A DNA stretch of 54,759 nt from Aequitasia sp047973235 (GCA_047973235.1 JBKEBP010000061.1:1-54759); one strand, 5' to 3'; positions 44,256 through 52,217 are shown, counted from the first letter of the stretch. A program made the numbers and translations. Notes: generated by a model not told the origin, from the letters alone.

Positions 44256-44726
44256 ATGGGAATAGGACCATCAACTAAAGAAACATCATTACACCATTTC
44301 CGTGATCCGCTATTAGACGTAGTATCTTCAGATGAAGACTTAGACCTCATGGGAATAGTCCTTGTCGGAACACCTGATGACAATGAAGATAAACTCATGG
44401 TGGGAACGAGAACGGCTGTGTGGGCTGAATGTATGCGAGCTGACGGAGTGATTATATCATCTGATGGCTGGGGAAACTCGGATGTAGATTATACAAATAC
44501 ATGTGAACAACTAGGTATACGGGGAATTCCGGTCACCGGTTTGAAGTTTAGTGGAAAAGTTGCAGGATTTGTAGTTACCAATAATTACCTGGATGGAATT
44601 TTAGATATAAACAAGAGTGAAGAAGGTGCAGAAACTAATATAGTCGGAGAAAATAATATGGTTGAGCTTGATTGTAGAAAGGCTACTGCCATGCTCAAAC
44701 TTAAAATGCGCCAAAAGGACTCTTAA
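44256..44726 (+). CDS. prdE: Proline reductase-associated protein PrdE (PrdA C-terminal-like)
   Basis: The 156-residue protein aligns with the small fragment of PrdA: MGIGPSTKETSLHHFRDPL against Cys-IGPASKEMSRHYWREPL, then DLMGIVLVGTP against DLCGVVFVGSP. The start codon replaces the pyruvoyl-forming Cys, so a pyruvoyl group cannot form by that route. PrdD plus PrdE look like a PrdA duplicate broken into two genes at the cleavage point. It starts behind AAAGGAG, 60 bases after prdD, and a strong terminator follows. Its function is unknown; a chaperone or regulatory pseudo-subunit is one possibility. Confidence 0.86.
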   Translation: MGIGPSTKETSLHHFRDPLLDVVSSDEDLDLMGIVLVGTPDDNEDKLMVGTRTAVWAECMRADGVIISSDGWGNSDVDYTNTCEQLGIRGIPVTGLKFSGKVAGFVVTNNYLDGILDINKSEEGAETNIVGENNMVELDCRKATAMLKLKMRQKDS

Positions 44727-44746
44727 AATTGATATAAAAAAGAAAA

Positions 44747-44777
44747 AGCACGACATCAGCGTCGTGCTCTTTCTTTT
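44747..44777 (+). terminator. Terminator at the end of the prd operon
   Basis: AGCACGAC (44747-44754) pairs with GTCGTGCT (44761-44768) around ATCAGC, followed by CTTTCTTTTT. Confidence 0.85.
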
Positions 44778-45079
44778 TGGTATGTCATTGAGAGGTTTTC
44801 TCGTTGCATTGCAGTTTTGTATTTTATACACAAAGCTGGGGAATGCTCCTCATAAAGAGGATGTATAATAATTGTAGAATACAATCGCAAGATGCTCTTG
44901 GGGGGAATCATCGGCGAAAGTATTACTGCAAGTACAACCAATTTAGTGCTTTACTTGTTTAAAGCAACGCCTTAAACAAGTCTAGAATACCACTTTACCA
45001 CTGTCTTGTCAATCAAAAGTTCATAAAAATTTTATACTCTAACTAGTCGTGCGCGACGATTTGCAAAGCAAATTAGAGC
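44778..45079. other. Gene-free stretch with two inverted repeats
   Basis: No supported ORF lies between prdE and the YcxB-like gene. A perfect repeat ACTTGTTTAA/TTAAACAAGT (44953-44962, 44972-44981) has a nine-base loop. A second, ACTAGTCGTGC (45042-45052) against GCACGGCTAGT (45082-45092), has one G-U pair and encloses a small ATTTGC/GCAAAT hairpin. I could not assign a known RNA class. Confidence 0.4.
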
Positions 45080-45108
45080 TTGCACGGCTAGTAAGATACA
45101 GTTATATA
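45080..45108 (+). promoter_or_regulatory. Sigma-A promoter of the YcxB-like gene, overlapped by an inverted repeat
   Basis: TTGCAC (45080-45085) and TATATA (45103-45108) are separated by 17 bases. The right arm of the 45042-45092 inverted repeat covers the -35 element. Confidence 0.5.
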
Positions 45109-45148
45109 TGATACAATCAATATAGTTTGAAACAAGGGGGAGGAAATA

Positions 45149-45784
45149 ATGACCACACAGTACAAAGTAAAAACGATACATACCAAGCAAATGCTCTTAG
45201 ATTTTATCAAGTTTTCTTATAGAATCAATCATCCGAAATCTAAGTATCGTCTCTTTATCATGAGCTTAGGATTAATTTTAATCGGATTTGTGGCAATAGG
45301 GCATAGTATTCCTATTACTATAGGAGGAATCGGAATCGGAACCTTGCTTCTAATAATGACTCTGCTTAGAAATCAAATTGCTTTTGTAAGACTAAGTGCC
45401 GGGGATGAGTTGTATCAAACTAAGAGGCCCATAGAAATAATATTTGGTCAAGCCGAGTTTATAATAGATGAAGGTGTACCGGATAATTTATCTCATATTA
45501 AATATGGCGAAATAAATCAGGCGTATAAGGATAAAAGAAACTATTATCTTCTTATTAATAATCAAGACCTGCAAGTAATCCCGTATGAAAGCTTTATACA
45601 AGGTGAAAGTGATAGATTTGAATCGTTTGTTTCGCAGAAAGTCGGGAAACCAATTTATAACATGTCGGTTCCTCTACAAGAAAGAATTAGACTAATGAAT
45701 GAAGCTAGAAAGCAAAGTGAGCAACTACATGATAAGAAAGTAGAAGAGAAAAGAAAAGAAAGTAAAAATAAAAAGAATAAGTGA
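45149..45784 (+). CDS. YcxB-like membrane protein
   Basis: The 211-residue protein has two adjacent membrane helices at about residues 38-72 (FIMSLGLILIGFVAIGHS, then GIGIGTLLLIMTLL). A strand-rich cytoplasmic domain follows, ending in VIPYESFIQGESDRFESFV, the YcxB C-terminal motif that resembles a small PH-like fold. The last 35 residues are a highly charged Lys/Glu coiled-coil-like tail, longer than usual. The function of YcxB proteins is unknown. It starts behind GGGGGAGG and is monocistronic, with a terminator shared with the convergent TauE gene. Confidence 0.72.
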   Translation: MTTQYKVKTIHTKQMLLDFIKFSYRINHPKSKYRLFIMSLGLILIGFVAIGHSIPITIGGIGIGTLLLIMTLLRNQIAFVRLSAGDELYQTKRPIEIIFGQAEFIIDEGVPDNLSHIKYGEINQAYKDKRNYYLLINNQDLQVIPYESFIQGESDRFESFVSQKVGKPIYNMSVPLQERIRLMNEARKQSEQLHDKKVEEKRKESKNKKNK

Positions 45785-45796
45785 AAAGAATAAAAA

Positions 45797-45843
45797 AAGC
45801 TGTTGCACAAAACGTACAAACGTTAAGGCAACAGCTTTCTTTT
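45797..45843. terminator. Terminator between the YcxB-like and TauE genes
   Basis: AAGCTGTTGC (45797-45806) pairs with GCAACAGCTT (45828-45837). The loop contains a further AACGT/ACGTT hairpin. TCTTTTATTT follows on the plus strand, and a T-run follows on the minus strand. Confidence 0.75.
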
Positions 45844-45864
45844 ATTTAAATATAGGATTCTTTA

Positions 45865-46734
45865 TTATGCAGCTTTAGAAGCATCTCTAAAGAATGTGAT
45901 TGATGTAAATACCATTACACAGATTATTACCCATGTAAGAACTGTAAGTGGTAAGCTCTTAACAATGAGATAAGCAACTAAAACACCGATAACACCAAAA
46001 ACTGTAAGCATGACAGAAGCTTTTCTATCATATCTTCCTTCTTTAACAAAGCGCATACCTGCAGATGGCATTAGGAATGCACAAGATCCCATCATAATTG
46101 GGAATGCAGCTGAGATATTCATGCCGAGTGCACTAACAAGAGCCATACAAGGTGCATAAAGTCCAAGGCCTATTGTCATAAGTGCTCCTAGGAAGAAGTT
46201 TATTACAATACCGATCACTAACCTAACGCCGGTTAATGCTGTTAGTGTTCCCTGTGCTCCGAATGGTCCCCAAGACATCATTCTGCAAACCATTACGATA
46301 GCGAGTCCGATAAGAGCACATCCAAGTGCTATACGTACATATTTTACAGTCCATTTAGATACTATGCCTGCACCGATAACAGCGCCGACAACTGATGCTG
46401 CAATCATACCAATTAAGGTAAGAGGTGCAATTTCAATTAATCCGAAGAATAAAACTGCTTCTAATACTACCGGTATAGTATCACCTACATTAAGAGTACC
46501 CGGCATAACTTCATCAGGTGAGGACTTGGTAAATTTAAATCCAGCCTGTGTAGTTGCAAAACTTCCTATTCCAAGTGTGTCAAGGAAGTTGGTTATAGCA
46601 CCGATAAGTGCTAATGGAATCATCTTCTTTCCGTCAAAGTCCTCTTTGTGTGCGATACAGTCTTTTATAAAAAACACTGCAAATACTGCGGTCCAAGCGA
46701 TAAGGACAATTCTTAAAATCAATACTGCGCTCAT
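45865..46734 (-). CDS. TauE/SafE-family sulfite/sulfonate-type exporter
   Basis: The 289-residue membrane protein has eight or so helices and the two glycine-rich family repeats: GAITNFLDTLGIGSFATTQ near 40-58, with GIVINFFLGALMTIGLGLYAP in the second half. TauE/SafE proteins move sulfite, sulfoacetate, thiosulfate or other small anions. The protein starts behind GGAGGG. Its leader has a strong promoter and a terminator-like hairpin (see 46806-46885), so expression is probably controlled by attenuation. The nearby selenium and sulfur genes make a chalcogen anion plausible as substrate, but nothing in the sequence proves it. Confidence 0.83.
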   Translation of the reverse strand: MSAVLILRIVLIAWTAVFAVFFIKDCIAHKEDFDGKKMIPLALIGAITNFLDTLGIGSFATTQAGFKFTKSSPDEVMPGTLNVGDTIPVVLEAVLFFGLIEIAPLTLIGMIAASVVGAVIGAGIVSKWTVKYVRIALGCALIGLAIVMVCRMMSWGPFGAQGTLTALTGVRLVIGIVINFFLGALMTIGLGLYAPCMALVSALGMNISAAFPIMMGSCAFLMPSAGMRFVKEGRYDRKASVMLTVFGVIGVLVAYLIVKSLPLTVLTWVIICVMVFTSITFFRDASKAA

Positions 46735-46800
46735 AATAACATCCCTCCAGATTCATATTTGTACGTTAATAGATTAAAATAATAAAACGAACAGAGCTTT

Positions 46801-46830
46801 TAAAAATGTTATTACCCCGAATAATAACAT
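46801..46830 (-). terminator. Attenuator-like hairpin in the TauE gene leader
   Basis: On the minus strand ATGTTATTA (46830-46822) and TAATAACAT (46814-46806) are a perfect nine-base inverted repeat around TTCGGGG, followed directly by TTTTT. It lies about 70 bases upstream of the start codon, inside the predicted leader. The stem is A/T-rich. Confidence 0.5.
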
Positions 46831-46856
46831 GAGTCTATAAGTGCTGTTCTGTATTA

Positions 46857-46885
46857 ATTTTAGCAATGTGTTAAGAAAAAGTCAA
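46857..46885 (-). promoter_or_regulatory. Strong promoter of the TauE gene
   Basis: On the minus strand TTGACT (46885-46880) and TGCTAAAAT (with -10 at 46862-46857) are 17 bases apart, which combines a good -35 with an extended -10. The leader to the ATG at 46734 is about 115 bases. Confidence 0.7.
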
Positions 46886-46984
46886 GAAATACTAGGCAAT
46901 ATGTATAGTTTGCACGAAAAAAGGTAGTTTATTTTATGCAAAACAACAAAGAGACAGAAAAAACCAATGTAGAGAAAAAAGAAC

Positions 46985-47013
46985 TTGCATTTGATATCTC
47001 ATTAGTATATACT
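46985..47013 (+). promoter_or_regulatory. Promoter of the S10-spc ribosomal protein operon
   Basis: TTGCAT (46985-46990) and TATACT (47008-47013) are separated by exactly 17 bases, about 230 bases upstream of the S10 start. Confidence 0.65.
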
Positions 47014-47019
47014 AATAGG

Positions 47020-47225
47020 GCTGTGACATGATAGCGTTGAAGCGTGAGGTTGCTACTTATTTATAGTAGGTTTTCCGCGGAGCGAATGTCAAGTTAGGAA
47101 ACTGGCGACAAGTCACTGTACGAATTCGAATGTCCACCAATGGAGTGGAAACAACGTGTGAGTAACTCACGACACACACGGAAGAGTGTACAGTCACCGC
47201 TTGTCGTACTGATGTTTAAAAGTAC
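47020..47225 (+). promoter_or_regulatory. Structured leader of the S10 operon
   Basis: The roughly 200-base untranslated leader has a long-range helix: CGACAAG (47106-47112) pairs with CTTGTCG (47200-47206), and ACTGTAC (47115-47121) with GTACAGT (47188-47194). Smaller hairpins lie inside, such as CCAC/GTGG and GTGAG/CTCAC. A CTACT/AGTAG stem lies upstream near 47054-47070. S10 leaders are often the target of autogenous control by L4; whether this one is cannot be told from sequence. Confidence 0.55.
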
Positions 47226-47246
47226 GAAAAGGAGGCGACTTTTTTT

Positions 47247-47564
47247 ATGGCAAGTCAAGTAATGAGAATCACATTGAAGGCATATGATCACCAATTGGTA
47301 GATGCATCTGCAAAGAAGATTATTGAAACTGTAAAGAAGAATGGGGCACAGGTAAGCGGACCGGTACCACTTCCAACTAAGAAGGAAGTAGTTACGATAT
47401 TAAGAGCGGTTCACAAATACAAAGACTCCAGAGAGCAGTTCGAACAAAGAACTCACAAGAGACTTATCGATATCGCTACACCAACTCAGAAGACAGTTGA
47501 TGCTTTATCAAGACTGGAAATACCCGCAGGCGTGTATATTGATATCAAAATGAAAAACAAATAA
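47247..47564 (+). CDS. rpsJ: 30S ribosomal protein S10
   Basis: This 105-residue protein of the small-subunit head is also NusE in antitermination complexes. The start MRITLKAYDHQLVDASAKKI and the conserved KYKDSREQFEQRTHKRLIDI block identify it. It is the first gene of the S10-spc operon, starting behind GGAGG after a long structured leader. Length and sequence are ordinary, with a three-residue N-terminal extension (MASQ before VMRI). Confidence 0.98.
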   Translation: MASQVMRITLKAYDHQLVDASAKKIIETVKKNGAQVSGPVPLPTKKEVVTILRAVHKYKDSREQFEQRTHKRLIDIATPTQKTVDALSRLEIPAGVYIDIKMKNK

Positions 47565-47632
47565 AAACAGTAATCCGAAAATGTAGGATGAACGTGTAAT
47601 TCACGTTCCGCTGTATATTAGGAGGTAAAATA

Positions 47633-48307
47633 ATGAAGAAAGCAATCTTAGCTACAAAAGTCGGAATGACTCAAGTGTTTAGCGAAGACGGTACTCTTAC
47701 ACCGGTTACAGTACTTCAGGCAGGGCCTTGTGTTGTAACGCAGATTAAGACAGAAGATAATGATGGATACAGTGCAGTTCAAGTTGGTTTTGTTGATATG
47801 AAAGATAAGATTATTAACAAAGACAAAGGTGGAAAGAAAGAAATAGCACATCCTCATGGAGCAACTAAAGCAGAACAAGGACATTTTAAGAAGGCCGGAG
47901 TATCAAGTAAGAGATTCGTTAAAGAATTCAAGCTTGAGGGAGAATATGAACTCGGAGCTGAAATCAAGGCTGACATTTTTGAGGTTGGCGATAAGATAGA
48001 TGCAACTGCAACATCAAAGGGTAAAGGATTCCAAGGCGCGATTAAAAGACATAACCAAAGTCGTGGACCTATGACTCATGGTTCTAAATTTCATCGTCAC
48101 GCCGGTTCAAACGGTTCGGCTTCTGACCCGAGTAAAGTATTTAAAGGAAAGAAGATGCCGGGACATATGGGAAGTGATACTATTACAATCCAGAATCTTG
48201 AAGTAGTAAAGATAGATGCTGAAAACAACTTACTGCTGGTAAAAGGATCTGTACCGGGACCTAAAAAGTCTTTAGTAACTATTAAAGAAGCGGTAAAAGC
48301 AAACTAG
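47633..48307 (+). CDS. rplC: 50S ribosomal protein L3
   Basis: The 224-residue protein of the large subunit binds near the peptidyl transferase centre and helps start 50S assembly. Recognised by MKKAILATKVGMTQVFSEDG, the SKGKGFQGAIKRH segment, and RGPMTHGSKFHR plus the GHMGSDTITIQN loop. It is about 15 residues longer than the common form, with the extra material around residues 60-90. It starts behind AGGAGG. Confidence 0.98.
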   Translation: MKKAILATKVGMTQVFSEDGTLTPVTVLQAGPCVVTQIKTEDNDGYSAVQVGFVDMKDKIINKDKGGKKEIAHPHGATKAEQGHFKKAGVSSKRFVKEFKLEGEYELGAEIKADIFEVGDKIDATATSKGKGFQGAIKRHNQSRGPMTHGSKFHRHAGSNGSASDPSKVFKGKKMPGHMGSDTITIQNLEVVKIDAENNLLLVKGSVPGPKKSLVTIKEAVKAN

Positions 48308-48338
48308 GCTTTATCAGTAGGAAGGAGGAAGACTAAAG

Positions 48339-48959
48339 ATGGCTAACGTATCTGTTTTTAATATCGAAGGTAAAGAAGTAGGAACTATCGATTTAAATGA
48401 TGCAATTTTTGGTGTTGAAATCAACGAACACCTTGTACATATGGCAGTTGTCAATCAACTTGCTAACAATCGCCAAGGAACACAGAAGGCAAAAACACGT
48501 TCTGAAGTTTCCGGTGGAGGAAGAAAACCATGGAGACAAAAAGGAACAGGACATGCAAGACAGGGCTCAACTAGATCTCCACAATGGAAAGGCGGCGGAG
48601 TTGTATTTGCGCCGGTACCGAGAGATTATTCATTCAAGATGAATAAAAAGGAAAAGAGAGCTGCACTTAAGTCAGTACTTAGTGCTGCAGTGGCTGACAA
48701 GAGATTTATTGTTCTTGACGAAATGAAATTTGATGAAATTAAAACAAAGAATTTCGCTTCAGTACTTAACAACTTGGATGTGAAAAAAGCACTAGTAGTA
48801 TTAGAAGATGGAAATAAAAATGTAGAACTCTCTGCAAGAAATATTTCAGCAGTAAAAACTGCAAAAACTAATACAATCAATGTATATGACATCTTAAAAT
48901 ACAACACAGTAATAGTAACAAAAGCTGCTGTTGCAAATATTGAGGAGGTGTACGCATAA
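48339..48959 (+). CDS. rplD: 50S ribosomal protein L4
   Basis: The 206-residue large-subunit protein lines the exit tunnel with its extended loop (TRSEVSGGGRKPWRQKGTGHAR, residues about 49-70). The loop sequence RSPQWKGGGVVFAP and the C-terminal globular part are intact. In many bacteria L4 represses its own operon through the S10 leader, which is relevant to the structured leader here. Its stop overlaps the L23 start (TAATG). Confidence 0.98.
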   Translation: MANVSVFNIEGKEVGTIDLNDAIFGVEINEHLVHMAVVNQLANNRQGTQKAKTRSEVSGGGRKPWRQKGTGHARQGSTRSPQWKGGGVVFAPVPRDYSFKMNKKEKRAALKSVLSAAVADKRFIVLDEMKFDEIKTKNFASVLNNLDVKKALVVLEDGNKNVELSARNISAVKTAKTNTINVYDILKYNTVIVTKAAVANIEEVYA

Positions 48960-49264
48960 TGGCAGATATTAAATATTATGATGTAATCCTTAAACCAATC
49001 GTAACTGAGAAAAGCATGGAGCTAATGAGTGATAAAAAATATACTTTTGAAGTACACACAGATGCTACCAAATCTCAGATAAAAGAAGCTGTTGAGAAGA
49101 TGTTTGACGGCGTTAAAGTTAAAAATGTAAACACAATGAACGCTTTAGGAAAGAAGAAAAGAGTTCGTGGAAAAATGCAGTATGGTTTAACTGCAAAATC
49201 TAAGAAGGCAATTGTTCAATTAACAGAAGCAAGTGCTGAGATTGAGATATTCCAAGGATTGTAA
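48959..49264 (+). CDS. rplW: 50S ribosomal protein L23
   Basis: This 101-residue protein at the tunnel exit is a docking site for trigger factor and SRP. Recognised by DVILKPIVTEKSMELM, KYTFEVHTDATKSQIKEAVE and the basic KKKRVRGK loop. It is translationally coupled to L4 by a one-base overlap. Length and sequence are normal. Confidence 0.97.
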   Translation: MADIKYYDVILKPIVTEKSMELMSDKKYTFEVHTDATKSQIKEAVEKMFDGVKVKNVNTMNALGKKKRVRGKMQYGLTAKSKKAIVQLTEASAEIEIFQGL

Positions 49265-49329
49265 AATATCCGAGCATACGGTGCAATTCCGTGATAATAA
49301 TAATTAGCACAACCGAAAGGAGATACACC

Positions 49330-50172
49330 ATGGGAATTAAAACATATCGCCCATATACGCCTTCAAGAAGACAAATGACCGGATCTGATTTCGCTGAAAT
49401 CACAAAGACTACACCGGAAAAATCACTTCTAGCTCCTAAGAGCAGACAGGCAGGACGTAATAACCAAGGTAAAATTACAGTTAGACACCGCGGAGGCGGA
49501 GCTAAGAGACAATATAGAATCATCGACTTTAAGAGAAAGAAAGATGGAATTCATGCAAAAGTTGTAGGAATCGAATATGATCCTAACAGAACAGCTAATA
49601 TAGCACTTATTTGCTATGAAGATGGAGAGAAGGCATATATCCTTGCTCCTGAAGGACTAAAGGTTGGACATAAGATAATGAATGGACCGGAAGCAGAGAT
49701 TAAAAGCGGAAACTGCTTACCACTTTCAGAAATACCTGTAGGTACACAAATTCACAACATCGAATTATACCCGGGTAAGGGCGGACAGATGGTTCGTTCA
49801 GCAGGAAACTCTGCACAGCTTATGGCTAAAGAAGGTAAGTATGCAACACTTAGACTGCCTTCAGGTGAAATGAGAATGGTGCCTATAATATGTAGAGCAT
49901 CAATCGGAGTTGTAGGTAATGGAGAACATAACCTTATTAACATCGGTAAAGCAGGACGTAAACGTCACATGGGATTCAGACCTACCGTTCGTGGTTCTGT
50001 TATGAACCCAAATGACCATCCGCATGGTGGTGGTGAAGGTAAGACCGGTATAGGTCGTCCGGGTCCAAGTACACCTTGGGGTAAACCGGCACTCGGTCTT
50101 AAGACACGTAAAAAGAACAAGGCTTCTAACAAGATGATTGTAAGAAGAAGAGACGGTAAAGCGATTAAATAA
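49330..50172 (+). CDS. rplB: 50S ribosomal protein L2
   Basis: This 280-residue core protein of the large subunit is needed for subunit association and peptidyl transferase activity. Recognised by the start MGIKTYRPYTPSRRQ, the VRHRGGGAKRQYRIIDFKR block, and the C-terminal GRKRHMGFRPTVRGSVMNP and DHPHGGGEGKTGIGRPG loops. The ATG at 49330 follows AAAGGAG; an upstream in-frame ATA at 49291 is not credible as a start. Confidence 0.98.
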   Translation: MGIKTYRPYTPSRRQMTGSDFAEITKTTPEKSLLAPKSRQAGRNNQGKITVRHRGGGAKRQYRIIDFKRKKDGIHAKVVGIEYDPNRTANIALICYEDGEKAYILAPEGLKVGHKIMNGPEAEIKSGNCLPLSEIPVGTQIHNIELYPGKGGQMVRSAGNSAQLMAKEGKYATLRLPSGEMRMVPIICRASIGVVGNGEHNLINIGKAGRKRHMGFRPTVRGSVMNPNDHPHGGGEGKTGIGRPGPSTPWGKPALGLKTRKKNKASNKMIVRRRDGKAIK

Positions 50173-50196
50173 TAACGTTTATAAGGAGGTAAACCC

Positions 50197-50478
50197 ATGT
50201 CACGTTCAATTAAAAAAGGACCATTTGCTGATGCGAGCTTGCTCAAAAAGGTTGATGCTATGAACGAAGCTGGAGACAAAAGTGTTATTAAAACTTGGTC
50301 TCGCCGTTCTACTATCTTCCCAAGCATGGTTGGACATACAATAGCCGTACATGACGGTAGAAAACACGTTCCTGTATATGTAACCGAAGATATGGTTGGT
50401 CATAAGCTCGGAGAGTTTGTAGCCACCAGAACATATAGAGGTCACGGAAAAGACGCTAAGAGTTCAAAAGTGAAATAA
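50197..50478 (+). CDS. rpsS: 30S ribosomal protein S19
   Basis: The 93-residue small-subunit head protein binds with S13 near the A-site tRNA. Recognised by SRSIKKGPFADASLLKKV, TWSRRSTIFPSMVGHTIAVHDG and the GEFVATRTYRGH end. It starts behind AAGGAGG, 24 bases after L2. Normal length. Confidence 0.97.
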   Translation: MSRSIKKGPFADASLLKKVDAMNEAGDKSVIKTWSRRSTIFPSMVGHTIAVHDGRKHVPVYVTEDMVGHKLGEFVATRTYRGHGKDAKSSKVK

Positions 50479-50506
50479 TACTATATGGTGAAAGGAGGGT
50501 TCATCC

Positions 50507-50893
50507 ATGGCTAGAGGACATAGATCCCAGATCAAAAGAGAAAGAAACGAAAATAAGGACACCAGACCTTCTGCTAAGTTATCTTACGCAAGAGTTTCTG
50601 TTCAAAAAGCTTGTTTCGTGCTGGATGCCATAAGAGGTAAGGATGTAACTAGCGCACTTGGATTACTTACATACAATCCAAGATACGCATCAAGCTTAAT
50701 AAAAAAATTGTTGGAATCTGCTGTAGCTAATGCTGAGAACAATAACGGCATGAGCAAAGAAAACCTATATATTGCGGAGTGTTATGCAAATAAAGGACCA
50801 ACTATGAAAAGAATCAGACCTAGAGCACAGGGTAGGGCTTATAGAATCGAAAAGAGAATGAGTCACATTACACTTGTGTTAGACGAAAGATAA
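50507..50893 (+). CDS. rplV: 50S ribosomal protein L22
   Basis: The 128-residue protein lines the exit tunnel; its beta-hairpin (IRPRAQGRAYRIEKRMSHIT) is the macrolide-related loop. The N-terminus (MARGHRSQIKRERNENKDTR) is about 12 residues longer than the common form, a basic extension seen in several clostridia. It starts behind AAAGGAGGG. Confidence 0.97.
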   Translation: MARGHRSQIKRERNENKDTRPSAKLSYARVSVQKACFVLDAIRGKDVTSALGLLTYNPRYASSLIKKLLESAVANAENNNGMSKENLYIAECYANKGPTMKRIRPRAQGRAYRIEKRMSHITLVLDER

Positions 50894-50904
50894 GGAGGGC
50901 AATC

Positions 50905-51561
50905 ATGGGACAAAAAGTAAATCCTCATGGTTTAAGAGTCGGTATAATCAAAGACTGGGATTCTAAGTGGTATGCAGAGAAAGACTTTGCAGACAATTTA
51001 GTAGAAGACCATGCAATAAGAAAATTTCTTAAGAAAAAATTATACAGTGCGGGGATATCTAAGATAGAAATCGAAAGAGCTTCCGACCGCGTTAAAATCA
51101 CTATCTATACAGCTAAGCCTGGAGTTGTTATCGGAAAAGGTGGATCTGAAATAGAAAAAGTTAAAAAGGAATTAACTAAATTTACAGATAAGAAATTAGT
51201 TGTAGATATTAAAGAAGTTAAGAGACCGGATAAAGATGCGCAATTAGTTGCAGAAAATATTGCACTTCAACTTGAAAATCGTATTTCTTTTAGACGTGCT
51301 ATGAAATCAAGTATGTCAAGAACTATGAAATCAGGTGCATACGGAGTTAAGACTTCTGTATCAGGCCGTCTTGGTGGAGCTGATATGGCTCGTACAGAGT
51401 TCTATAGCGAGGGTACTATTCCTCTACAGACACTTCGTGCAGACATTGACTATGGATTCGCTGAAGCTAACACGACTTTCGGAAAAGTAGGAGTTAAGTG
51501 TTGGATTTATAAAGGTGAAATTCTTCCGGAAAAAGCTAATAAGGAAGGGAGAGACAAATAA
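50905..51561 (+). CDS. rpsC: 30S ribosomal protein S3
   Basis: This 218-residue small-subunit protein at the mRNA entry channel has a KH domain (KPGVVIGKGGSEIEKVKKEL, residues about 71-90). MGQKVNPHGLRVGIIKDWDSKW starts the chain and GARMARTEF-type sequence (GGADMARTEFYSEGTIPLQTLR) lies near 155. Its stop overlaps the L16 ATG by one base. Confidence 0.98.
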   Translation: MGQKVNPHGLRVGIIKDWDSKWYAEKDFADNLVEDHAIRKFLKKKLYSAGISKIEIERASDRVKITIYTAKPGVVIGKGGSEIEKVKKELTKFTDKKLVVDIKEVKRPDKDAQLVAENIALQLENRISFRRAMKSSMSRTMKSGAYGVKTSVSGRLGGADMARTEFYSEGTIPLQTLRADIDYGFAEANTTFGKVGVKCWIYKGEILPEKANKEGRDK

Positions 51562-51998
51562 TGTTATTGCCTAAGAGAGTTAAAAGACGTAAACAATTCC
51601 GTGGATCTATGAAGGGTAAAGCAACCCGTGGAAATAAGATTACTTACGGAGAGTATGGAATAATAGCCGCTGAACCTTGTTGGATTCGTTCCAATCAGAT
51701 TGAAGCAGCCCGTGTAGCTATGACGCGTTATATTAAGCGTGGTGGACAGGTTTGGATCAAGATTTTTCCTGACAAACCAGTAACTAGAAAACCGGCTGAG
51801 ACACGTATGGGTAAAGGAAAAGGAGCATTGGAGTACTGGGTAGCAGTAGTTAAACCAGGACGCGTAATGTTTGAAATCGCAGGTGTACCTGAGGAAGTGG
51901 CTAGAGAAGCGCTTCGTCTAGCGGTACATAAATTACCTTGCAAATGCAAAATCGTATCTCGCGAACAATTAGAAGGCGGTGATAACAGTGAAAATTAA
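51561..51998 (+). CDS. rplP: 50S ribosomal protein L16
   Basis: The 145-residue large-subunit protein contacts the A-site tRNA and the 5S rRNA region. Recognised by MLLPKRVKRRKQFRG, RGGQVWIKIFPDKPVTRKPAETRMGKGKG and the LAVHKLPCKCKIV end. Its 3' end overlaps the L29 start by 11 bases. Normal length. Confidence 0.97.
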   Translation: MLLPKRVKRRKQFRGSMKGKATRGNKITYGEYGIIAAEPCWIRSNQIEAARVAMTRYIKRGGQVWIKIFPDKPVTRKPAETRMGKGKGALEYWVAVVKPGRVMFEIAGVPEEVAREALRLAVHKLPCKCKIVSREQLEGGDNSEN

Positions 51999-52197
51999 AG
52001 CATATGTAGAAGATTTAAAATCAAAATCAGCTGCAGAACTTAATGATGAATTAGTAGCTGCTAAAAAGGAGCTTTTCAATTTAAGATTCCAGAACGCAAC
52101 CAATCAGTTAGAAAATACAAGTAGAATAGCAGATGTTCGTAAGAATATTGCTAGAATCCAAACTGTTATAACTGAAAAAGCAAATGCTGCAGAATAA
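51988..52197 (+). CDS. rpmC: 50S ribosomal protein L29
   Basis: The 69-residue helical hairpin protein sits at the tunnel exit. The conserved block ELVAAKKELFNLRFQNATNQLENTSRI identifies it. GTG 51988 is favoured, with GGTGA five bases upstream; GTG 51979 is an in-frame alternative adding three residues. The start lies inside the end of the L16 gene, so translation is coupled. Confidence 0.93.
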   Translation: MKIKAYVEDLKSKSAAELNDELVAAKKELFNLRFQNATNQLENTSRIADVRKNIARIQTVITEKANAAE

Positions 52198-52217
52198 TCC
52201 TGAAAGGAGTTTAGACA

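Noticed and set aside
44880..44940. Lysine riboswitch resemblance (GGCGAAAG within a G-rich context)
   Set aside because: Only a short fragment resembles the core; the remaining helices and conserved loops cannot be placed.
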